This document shows, in pieces, positions 22,618-33,142 of a stretch of 64,000 nucleotides of DNA. The notes beneath the pieces are model-generated. The model searched no databases and had not been told where the DNA came from. It worked only from the letters and a program-made list of their open reading frames with translations. The stretch spans positions 1,807,698 through 1,871,697 of the forward strand of contig KB445796.1 in the NCBI GenBank assembly GCA_000320605.2, given 5' to 3'. The position numbers and the translations under genes are program-made. Each line of letters begins with the position of its first letter. Position 1 is the first letter of the stretch. Source of the DNA: Gelatoporia subvermispora B. Lineage: Eukaryota > Basidiomycota > Agaricomycetes > Polyporales > Gelatoporiaceae.

Positions 22618-24874
22618 GGTGATGTCTGTGTGCTAAAGCGAGTGTGGTAGGAGGTGGTTGGCGAGGGGAGGGAAGCGGGGTGAAGGGAGGACGGGTATCG
22701 ATGTGGAGATGGTCAAGGTGAGGGTTCGGGAGAGAGATAGTCGCGTCGTGGGCGGGAAAGTGAGTTCATGGTCAGTGTTGTGGCTCTGTCTTGCATTGTG
22801 GGCGCACCTCTCGGCCCAAGCTACGCGCTTATTCGCGCTTGTCCTCCCACATGAACCGGCACGTTCCCAGATATCGCCAGGCGCCCGCCCACTTCCCCGC
22901 TGCGGAATAGGCTCGGCCTGTGCAGGCTTTCTGGATATCTGCACGGCCTCCGGGGGACACGAGTACTTCGCTCGCTCGTTGCCACTCACCAGACTCGGAC
23001 TGCAGTACGGTCGAGAATTCGGCACAGTCACGCGGTGAGCCGGTACGCGAGTCTCCCCCATCTAGTCGACAGTGCCGTCTGAGGAACCCACTGCAGTGGC
23101 TCGGCACGTGGGCTGCGATTGCGGCGGCGACTCCGAGCAGGTCCGAGCCATCCACATCATCGCACGCGATGGATGAATGACATTGGTCCTTGGATGCTAA
23201 TGCACGCGGCTGGACCGTGGACGCGCTGGCCCGCACGCACGAGGGCGGGCCCTACATGGACGGCGCCCTGTCGCCATGATCGACCACTTTTTGTCACCCG
23301 GTGTGGCTGAGGGTGGCTGTTCGATCATCCTCCTCGTTGCCCTCTCCCCCGCAACGATCGCCGATATCCTCTCATATTTTACTTCCGTTTCATCGCACAA
23401 GCACACCGGAGCGCATCCCGCGACGCTGCTTGCCATGATGCATCGCAGATGCAGATGGAGAGCTCGTGCGCAGCTCGCCGAGGCATCAGAATCCAAATGC
23501 ACGACATCATCGCGAAGTCGAGCACGAATGTCACGTCACGGCTCACGAGTCCATTTCGCGTTTTCGGGCCTTCTTAGCGCTCTCGAGAATCGCATTTCAC
23601 GCGTCGTCACGGATGCAGATCTTGTGCTGTATCCGGAAGTTCTTGTACTCGTGAGCTGCGTCAAGTCACGAGCCGAGCAGTATTGTCACCTGAGACGTCT
23701 GCGTCATGCCCCTGGCGTACGCGCTGGCTGATCGATATCCTGAAGAAGCTCTGTCTGCACGATCCAAAACATGCCTGATAACCGTCTATAATGGACTGAC
23801 CTGACCTTACGAAGGTTTTGGAGACCTTGCTGGTTAAGAACATTTATCCGGGTGCTAATTTACAATTTATGGCATATAAGTTATTAATCTCATTGTTTAT
23901 TATCACGCTTGCCTCGCTTTTTGTGATCATATGGCCCTCCGGGCAGACCTGAGAACGAAGGCGACCAGTCACTGGCTGCCTGAAGGCTCATTCAGATGGA
24001 GGAATGAAACGGATAGCTTATCTAAGTAGCAAATTGCGATGTTGCCGTCACACATGCCGACTTGGCGTTGAACCCGTCGCCAAAGAGTGCCATTGCGACA
24101 AACCTAACGTCGTAGCTAATCGAACATATCAGCACGAACTCACTGCAGTTTCAGGAGACACTCTTGAAACTGCACGAGCACTTCGAGCACAGATCTCAGG
24201 CCCATTAGGTCTCGAATTCCAGACAGTCACTCAATGACCCTGAGATCACCTGACCCTATTTCATCGGAGTCAGCCAGCAAACGCCCATACGAATAAGGGG
24301 GCAAGGGTAAGAACCATTCATTGACAAAGATAGGAACAAAGAACATTACCGGGTCCCAAGACCTGGTTCACTCCGTTCCCAGGAATTGGAGCGAGCAACA
24401 ACAAATCTCGAACCTCACGCGGTCTCACTCATCACACAGTTCGAATACGAGCGCAACAATCGCAGAGTCTCTGTTGATACAAGGTAGCAGTAAAGATGAC
24501 ACACCCACCCACAACCCAGTGGAGAGGAAACAACGACGTGACTACGAGGCAGCAATACGAGGGACGAATCGTACAAGTACAAGCCGGATTGTGATGTAAC
24601 CGAGACCGCGTCAGAAGAAACGACCAGGACGAAAACGACGTGTGCTGGGGGAGGCAAGGATAATGGTAACGTGCTGCGGATGAGTGGGTCATGCAAGAAA
24701 CGCGACAGAGAAACATAACGGAGAGGGATATGCGAGAAGGAGGATTAGCTAGGCTTTTTCATCCCTTCCATGACAAGACGAGACGAGACGAGGAGATGGG
24801 ACCGATCTGAGCGCATAACATCAGGACGTGTGATAAAATCGAAGCGATAACCCGCACTCACGCAGCATGTACAT
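22618..24874. other. Long upstream region of the HMG-box gene
   Basis: About 2.26 kb between the HMG-box start and the 3' end of the RRM gene. Close to the HMG gene it is strongly pyrimidine/purine biased (22640-22760), as is common in fungal core promoters. Frames such as 23276-23731 (plus) have no recognisable domain. The length suggests complex regulation of the HMG gene, and the far end holds the 3' UTR of the RRM gene. Confidence 0.45.
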
Positions 24875-25825
24875 CTAGTACTGGCCGCCGTAGCCGCCAC
24901 CACCGTAGCCACCCTGGCCTCCGCCCTGGTAGCCACCGCCTGACTGCTGGCCGTAGCCACCTCCTGCAATACAAAATCAGCATACGATCTCAAGCAAAGC
25001 CGTAGCACCGTGACAAGACCTTGGCCGCCATAGCCGCCACCTTGGCTGTAGCCACCGCCACCTTGGTAGCCACCCTGAGATTGGTACCCACCTCCGTAGC
25101 CTCCTCCTCCACCACCTGCAGAAATAACGGATGTCAGAATAATTATACGACAGTCACCGAAGCATGAAACTTACCAGAGTAACCTCCACCGTAGCCACCA
25201 CCATTGCCGCCGCCGCCGGAGTAGCCTGATAAGCGAGAAAATTCAGTCGCCGCGATACTGATAGAAGTTCAATCATTTCTGACCTCCGCCACCGCCACCG
25301 CCACCGCTGCCACGAGGGTTAGCGAGGTTGACCTTGATACGTCTGCCGTCGAGCTCCTGCTCGTTGAGGTTGGAGATAGCAGAGTCAGCCTCCATGCTGG
25401 AAGAGTAGGTGACGAAGCCGAATCCACGCGAGCGGCCAGTGTCACGGTCGCGCATCACGATCGACTGCGGGGACATTTTATTAGCTCACGGGTCCTTGGC
25501 TCTTGGGCACTCGTAACTGCTCATATTGGAATGCACAGCCACGAGTCCTTAAATAAGCGAGGCGTACATCGAGCACATTGCCGAACGGAGCGAATGCCTA
25601 TAATACGGATGCACAACAGGCAGAGATCAGACACGGACACAACAAACGCGGCACCCCTACGGGTACCGCAACGGAAAGCAAACTGACTGAGCGGAGAGTG
25701 TCATCCGTGGTGTTCCAGCTCAAGTTACTATAATGACACAAACGAGATCAGCCGCGTTCCCCTGAGACAGGGGGAGCGCCCGAGACGACACGACGAACTG
25801 ACCCAACGTAAACCTTTGCAGACAT
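24875..25825 (-). CDS. Glycine-rich RRM RNA-binding protein
   Basis: Seven small exons: 25825-25803, 25727-25688, 25597-25568, 25464-25284, 25225-25175, 25115-25020 and 24963-24875, about 169 residues. A single N-terminal RRM has RNP2 (KVYVGNL) and RNP1 (RGFGFVTY), followed by a Gly/Tyr/Gln-rich tail with GGGY and GYQGGG units. This layout is that of the GRP7/CIRP class, which bind RNA and act in stress and cold responses through mRNA stability or splicing; low-complexity tails of this kind can phase-separate. The introns within the RRM (75, 90 and 103 bases) are longer than the local average, which often goes with regulated splicing. A TATAAGG at 25988-25994 (minus strand) may be the promoter element. 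Confidence 0.9.
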
Positions 25826-26464
25826 GTCTTTTGATTCTCTGGTATGTTAATACAACAGAAGCGACGGGACCCTTGTGCGATAACTTGAGCAGACGATCAA
25901 ACGAAACCGGAACCGGAACGCGAACCGACGATAGCAAGTTGAAGAGAGACGAGAGGGCTGGGTGGTTCAAAGGAACGGACGAGCCGCCTTATAAGCACCC
26001 TTTGCCCAAATTCAAACTCCGGACAACTGAACCCTAACTTTACCCTCTTCTCGAAAATTTCGATGTTCGGCAGCTGACTAGATCCGCCCCGGCCCTGGTC
26101 CAGCCGCCGGTCAACTCCGCGCACGTGCCTTATTTGGCATAGCCTCGGCCCGCCAATTCAGTCCCGCCCAATCCCGCCCTCGCCTCCACGGCCGGGGAAC
26201 GTCATGAAATGATGCAAATTTCGCCTGAAAATGCAGCTATGCGGTGGAACAAGTGGACTATGGATACGCAACTGTGGAAAGCAGACATGACCTATGTGCT
26301 GAAGAACAAACACTGGAGGGAGAATTGGGGGCCGAAACACGCAAGCGTCCATCACTACATTAGGTAAATGTACACACAAGGGTCGTAAAAGTCGTTCATG
26401 GGTCGTAAACGGGGGGGCATAACTCGGTGTATAATCCGATCCGGACGGCCTACTCACCGTCCGC
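25826..26464. other. Gap between RRM gene promoter and HMT1-type transporter 3' end
   Basis: Contains the likely TATA box of the RRM gene (25988-25994, minus strand) and, nearer 26464, the 3' UTR of the ABC transporter. No gene is seen. Confidence 0.5.
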
Positions 26465-29400
26465 TCACGGCGTGCTCTTCCTCTTGCTCTTCTTGCTCTC
26501 CTTCTTCTTGCTCTTCGATTTGCCAATGTCGCTTGACACGCTCGCCGTCGGGCTCTCGCGTGGGGTATCCTTCGAGTCCTTTGAGCTGCCCTCTTCCTTG
26601 GACACTGTGTTCTCACGCTTCAAGCCGGGAATCATCGCGCCCGCAAATTTGGGAATCGAGCTGCCAGACCCAGAGTCCTGGCGCCGTGCATTCGTGATTC
26701 GTTTCGCCAAGCGCTGAATTCCTTGGGTCGACAACGTCCGCTTACGCCGGCCATCCGTGTCCACTTCTGGTGTTCCAGTTCGCGACGGCGAATGACTGTC
26801 CTGGAACGTCACCCCAGGGCTGCCGATGCGCTCAGAGATTGAGGGGTTCGCTGAGCCAGAATCAAGTGAGCCAGGGAACGTTATCGGCGCGGGACCGTCG
26901 GAAGATGGGAATGCGACAGCGGGCGCTGCATCATCTGGCGAAGACCTGATGGGCTGTTCGGAGCCCGGGAACGTGACCGCTGCCGTAGGAATAGTAATCG
27001 GGGGTGACTGCGCGGCGCCAGGCCCGTCCGTCGTCGGGTCAATAATGTCCTCTGCTCCCGCAGGCACCGGCGAAACTTCAGCAGTTGCCTCAGCGGACTC
27101 TTCCGGCGCCGCGGTCTCAACTGGTTCTGCTCCAACAGTCGCCGCGTCTTCGATCTGTACCAAGTCTTCTCCAGCAGGTGCGGAAGTGTCAACGGGAGCA
27201 GTGGGGGCTTCCTCCAGGGTGTTGACAAGCTCGGCGACGGCCGCTGCATTCTCTGCGTCGGGCTCGACCTTAGTCGAAGGGTCCGTATCCACGGAATACC
27301 CAGTGACTTCTTTCTTGTGGGAAGACACGCCGTCTTCAGAGCCTTGCACCTGGTCTGCCCACATTGCCGCAAATGCACCGTTGCGAGCCAGCAGGTCGGC
27401 GTGACTACCCTGCTCAATGATCTGGCCATCTTTGAGTACGAGGATCCTGAAAAGGATAATCAGTACACAGTAAATGCATGGTAATCGTAGATCTTACAAA
27501 TCGGCAGACGCAATGGTCTAGGCAAGGCACAAATGTTCAGCTCCCTGGCGCGCGTCAATTACAGTAAATACGTACCGATAGACGATGAGCAATGGATAGA
27601 GACGATCTTCCTTCCATGAGGTGCAGCAGAGCCTTCTGGATATCCTTTTCGGTCTGCGTATCCAGAGCACTAAACAGTAACGTTAATTGCAGCCTCGTAT
27701 ATAATCCGCAGCCGGGGAGCATACCTTGTTGCCTCATCTAGCAGCAGGACAGGAGGGTTCTTCAGTAAGGTCCGGGCGATTGCGACGCGCTGCTTCTCGC
27801 CACCGCTCAGCCTGACACCGCGTTCGCCGACTTTGGTCTCGTATCCGTCCGGGAAGCTCATGATCCGGTCATGCATCTGCGCAGCCTTCGCCGCCGCCTC
27901 AATTTCTTCCCTCGAGGCACCGAACTTGCCATAGCCAATGTTGTACGCAATGCTAGCGTTAAACAAGACGCAGTCCTGCGGGACGACCCCAGTGGACTTC
28001 CGGAGACTCGACTGCGTCACATCCCGGATGTCCTGGCCATCGATGAGAATGCGACCTTCGCCCTCCTTGAGGTCGTAGAAACGGTACAGGAGTCGCAGGA
28101 TAGTCGACTTGCCAGAACCTGATTCGCCAACCAAGGCTACCGAAGAGCCCTTAGGCACTTTGAAAGAGACACCCTTGAGAGCAGTGGTGCGGTCATCGTA
28201 CGAGAAGTTGACATTTTCTGTCGCAATCTCAGAACATGATGGTGTCAATGAATAGCTCATGCGACTTACCAAACTCAATTTCCCCATTTTGGACAGTCAG
28301 GTCGGGAGCGTTCGGCTTATCGTTGACTTCGGTTGGTTCATTGAGCAGCTTGAGTAATTTCTCGGTGTCAACCAGGGACTGGTTGACAGACCGATAGATG
28401 TATCCGAGCATGTTAAGGGGCCCATACAACTAAGGACAAAGATGAGCTTGTAATCACTCGTGTGGTGCATGAATACGAACCTGAGAGATATATGTGATAA
28501 AGAACACAAATTGGTCTGGTCGCGATTGCCCTCTGACCACCCGCAGAGCAACAATCATAGAGCCAACAAGGAGACCCATCGTCTGTGACATAAAAGTGTC
28601 AGCGAATGATTAGACTCCAGAGCAAGATATTTACAATAACGAAGTTCTGGACGAGGTTGAGAAGGTTGAGAGACACTGCCAATATCATGAGACTGCAGTT
28701 CAAAAGGGCAGCATTATCAATACCCACAGATAACCTTATATTCTAAGGCCTGGTATTGACGAATGGCATCGCCATAACGTTGCGCCTCGTGTTCTTCGCC
28801 GTTGAAGTACTTCACGGTCTCATAGTTGAGGAGACAATCGGTGTGGATGCCACGCGTAATCTGTGCCGGGAACTCGGTAAGTAGTCAAAATTAGCACGGA
28901 AGCTACGAACCATATCGCGCTCGTTCATCTGCCTCCGCAACTTGGTACGCCACCGAGTGAGAATAACGCTCACCGCAACTACAGAAGCGAGGTTAGCTAA
29001 TCTATCCGCGCAGAGTTGACGCTTATCTTACCATATGCAATCATGACGAAGGCTATCACGAGGGCAAGAGTCCACTCGAAGAAAATGCAGAACATAACAA
29101 GGGCTATGAATATGTCGATGAAGGTGGGTATGATGTTGAAGAGGAGTAGCTGTGGGGAGAAATTAAGGATTATTCCCTGGAATACAGGGTGAACATACTT
29201 CAAGGGTGTGATTGATAGCAGATCCGCGGTCCAGAATGCGCAGGATCTCTCCAGTCTTACGACGGGTGTGGAAAGCGAGTGAAAGATTCAAAAGATGGTT
29301 GAAAGATAGTTGGGACATTTCTGCTCATCGCGTTAGTCAGGACGTGGAGGTTCTGGTGGCGAGTCACTGTACCTCTGTCTGAGTACTGCAGTACCGGAGC

Positions 29401-30692
29401 CCACAATGCCTAGAGAGATACTTGAGTGATACGTTGTAGGAGCGTATGACGATCACTCACGTCACGCAGAGCGGACAGACCACCGCTGCCTTGCAGGAAG
29501 CGCAGTCCGATGTAAGCGAACAAATACAGCCAAGGGGATTGTGCAGGGACCTCTGTCAGCCTACGCACGACTTCGGCGAGCATGAAAGGCGTCAGGAGAT
29601 TGACAACACGTCCGACCAAAACAAGAAGAACGCATAATGTCTGATTGCGCTCTTCAGTTACTGGTCGCTGATAAATACTCCGCTGATAAGATACACACCG
29701 CAACGAGCTGCAGAGAAACACTCTTGGACGGCCAGAGGTAAGGTGCAATGCGTCTCAAGCGTCGGAAGAGCTCTGTCCAGGATGCGTCAGGGTTCACTTC
29801 TTCCTTCTCCTGTCCTACCACATCAGAATCAGGTCATGTAACAGTGGACTAATCTCACTTTCGGCGCAGGCACACGCGAGCTGGATGGTGCAGGGGTTGG
29901 AGTGCGAGTCGTTGGGCCGGAAGGCAGAGTCGAGCGTGTTGTGCGGAACGTGCCGTATTTACTGTTTTCGGCGGTCACAGGGGCGAGACCTGTGGACGGC
30001 GCTGCACCAATTTCCGGGGGAAGTAGCAGAGATGAATCCGTAGGAGCTGCTTCCTCTCCGGCCTCAACAGGCACATAGGAGACACGCGGCATACATAACG
30101 CGGCCACAAGAGGGGCAAGCAGGAGAACACGGAATGCGGGAAACGCAAGATGAAGGCCACGGCGGATAGAAACATGGTCTGCAGTGATACACGATGAGCT
30201 TGGTTCGGGCTCAGGGCCACTTCACTGATTCTTACCTGTGAACGACAGGGCAAGCAACACAACTTGGGCAATGTCAAGCCAGAGCGATGTCCCGATGCTA
30301 AGCCGCAGTCTCTTTAACGACCAGACATCAACACCGTGCACCTCCTTCCAAGCCCCTAGTGCGGCTAGTCCGGAGAAGGCCGCAAGACCAAGCACCGAGC
30401 TGAACTCCAGCCCGGTGTTTTGCGGCCAGTTTTGGCGAAATACTGTGTAAATGACAAAAGTGAGACCATCCAGAAAGTATGTTACAGCGGAAAGAGAAAG
30501 TAGGGCGAGAATGAGTGCGCGACGGGGGGTGCGAGTTGCGACAACGACTGGGGTGATGTCTAGAGGGGGTTGGGGAGGGGGTGGCCGGGTGAAGATGACC
30601 GTTACGGTCGCCAGCAAAACAAGAGCGGGCGAAGTGACTCGCAAGAGGAAAAAAGGCGATACTGGCATCGCAGCAACAGCCATGGTTGACAT
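26465..30692 (-). CDS. HMT1-type ABC half-transporter (ABCB6/HMT1 class) with long charged tail
   Basis: Sixteen exons from 30692 to 26465 encode about 1145 residues. The N-terminal membrane extension (several helices from [10 protein letters not shown] on) marks the HMT1/ABCB6 class, which in fission yeast sits in the vacuole membrane and gives heavy-metal tolerance. A six-helix domain follows ([44 protein letters not shown]), then one nucleotide-binding domain with Walker [10 protein letters not shown], signature LSGGEKQR, Walker [10 protein letters not shown] and H-loop SLSIAHRLS. After the ABC domain comes an unusual tail of about 290 residues (26465-27340): Ala/Glu-rich, then repeats of the type TFPGS, then a Lys/Ser-rich end. 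Introns are 49-58 bases. It must dimerise to work. Metal or glutathione-conjugate transport is inferred from the class only. Confidence 0.9.
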
Positions 30693-33142
30693 CGCCGTCG
30701 TCGCTGGGCCCGAGATGGTCGCCCGTCGTAAAGATGGAGGAAAGAGTCGTAAAGTCGTGTGCGGAAACCTCGTGGTGGCGTTGAGGCCGAGCAACCTTAT
30801 CTTATTGCAAGGCCCGAAATCAAGCGCCCATCGCGAAACATGGCACAGTGAAATTCCACGGGAGTCATCGGCCACAAGATATCGGATAATTACAGTCAGC
30901 GGCCACACATTTACACGTAAAGAGCTCGCGATGAGGAGAGAAAGACATCGATTCAGACCTGCAGGGCCGGCCCACCGTCTCAAGATGCGCTGTGCGCAAC
31001 TCAAAGTGTTGGGGGTACTTTCACATTTCATGACGCATGCGGGGGATGCGGGGATGTTGCTCTCCCGCTTATGCCCAAGCGAGTCCATAGAGAAGCACAT
31101 TCTCATATGGAGAAGTGTGATTCATCAAAAGCATGCGGGGTACAGCAGAACTACTCCGAGAAACCAGGAGTGAGACTAAATAGGACAGGTACGTAGTACG
31201 CTTTGCACAAATACAAGTCGAAATTCGACTTCATTCATGCGCGTACTTCTTCAGCACAGCTTCGAGCGTCACTAGAGCTGGTCAGACCGCGGCCTATCAT
31301 CGATATGGCCTCTCATCGATAACCAGGCCAAAGATGCACAAGAGCACCTCCTAGTAATCACGCGCTTGGCTGAGATATGTACATATTTGCGGAAGCTCTA
31401 TTAATGGGAGAGCTTGTCGGCCCAATACGCACCTGTAGATCACTCACACGTTTCAGAGTCTTCTCGATCCACATCAGTAAGCTGTGCATCCACGAGGCTC
31501 CGGATGGCGACACGAGTGGTTAAATCGACGTCATCTGTAGACGCACTCACTACGAATCAAAACTACACCATGGCTGCGCTTGAGGGACGTCGAATTGTGA
31601 TCGAAATTCGTGGGAGACGTTCCCGTTACCGCAGAAAATGCAGAGGCATAAGAAGTACTTCAATGTCGGGGACTGAGTGACATAGCGTGTATCATAACAT
31701 CTCACATGTTGACTGGTTAACGATTACTGGGCCATGCATTTCGACGCTTCGCCAACTTCCCTACGCAGTCTTCACTCGCTCATGCGCAAGGACCAGAGAG
31801 TAATATGCTGGTCCACGCTCAGGCTCGGGGAGAAGGTGGAGGACGTCGTCAGGCCATCACATCCGACTACACAGCTGCCCAGCGGATGCCATGATCTGGA
31901 CATGTCTGGGCTACCGCTGCCTTTTGCGCCATAATAGGCCCTATACCTCATGCTGGACGAGCGATGCACTATCTTGCGATAAGACGACATACGCTGCTAA
32001 TCTGTCTCCGACATGGACTACTTTCTCGGGTCTGACGCTTGTTCTTGCATATGCACGGAGATACATTTTTTGTAAAGGCTTCTCCGCACCTTCTTCCTTG
32101 CTAAGAAGTGCTGTGTCGAGGAGGGCAGTACTCCCAGATCCTCAAGAACTGCTCCTTTGACTGGTGTCAGCGACTGAGCGATTTCCATATATGCCTCTTA
32201 GTTCTTACGCATGCGCGCATCGGCATTGCTGATAAGTCCTGTGCGAATGTTGAGAGGTTTCGGCCGCCACACTGTCATCGTATATCAAGAAACCACGTGT
32301 CATCAGCCATTTTATAGCCTTCATTCGAACTGAAAAAATGCAACAAACGGGGCACAATCACTCCGAGTAACTTGTCCACAGCTGTGAATTTGATATCAAA
32401 TATTGTTCGCGACCTAACATCGTTGGCCGTCGCCACTGGGCTCACAGTGCTTACCATCGGCATTTACTCCGGTACCAATAACTATTCTTCTGTTAAATTC
32501 ACCCCACCGTTCTTGCGCACCGCTCGAGAATACTGGTTTCCCCGCTTGCAGTTGTTTCAAAGGGGTTCAGGCGAATGATTGGCGGAATTAGATCTCAGAG
32601 TCAAGTCTGCGAACGCCGACTCGTCCGCACTGTACTACTATTAGGACCCCGACATATCCCCCAACATGTTCGATACTGATGCAGACAAAAATCGGCTCCA
32701 AAATCGGCTCAGGTCCGATCAGGTTGCGGACATTGAAAGTGCCCAAAATCAGGATATATATTCGATATTTTGTGCGGATGGAGGTGAACTCCCATATGAC
32801 TAAACGCCCCGAAGAATCTGTGTATTCGCTTCAACATAACCTTTACTCTAGTGGTGGCGAGGTTGTACAAGCCATTTTGTATGTATATAGATCATGTCCC
32901 CATCTATCCATCGTAAGAGTACACTATACTTCGTAGGATGTCGTAGTGGGACCTGCTGCGCTAGCGCGGCCTCATTGGTCTTCCCCTCGAAGTTAAACAC
33001 CGTCACAGAGTAGTACATATGCTACGTGACCGTGACATACCGTGTCGCAGAGTGGGCGCGTCGGACGACCGTTCGTGATAGTCTGCAATTGCCTCGGCTG
33101 TTGGAGCGGTCGTCGGACGCATTCATCTTGCTACGGGCTGTG
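30693..33142. other. Large gap between divergent transporter and nuclease genes
   Basis: About 2.45 kb. The first 400 bases carry an open plus-strand frame that is antisense to the transporter's upstream region and has no domain. The rest is AT-richer with only short frames. Near 32686-32712 the 12-base unit AAAATCGGCTCC is repeated in tandem with small changes. I see no gene. Confidence 0.5.

Noticed and set aside
28676..28727. Seeming phase clash at the ALEYKVI region of the HMT1-type transporter
   Set aside because: Using donor gtgggt and acceptor ttggcag gives a 52-base intron and the continuous conserved sequence [14 protein letters not shown].
30451..31173. 240-codon plus-strand frame
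   Set aside because: Antisense to the first exon and upstream region of the HMT1-type transporter; Arg-rich composition and no family pattern.
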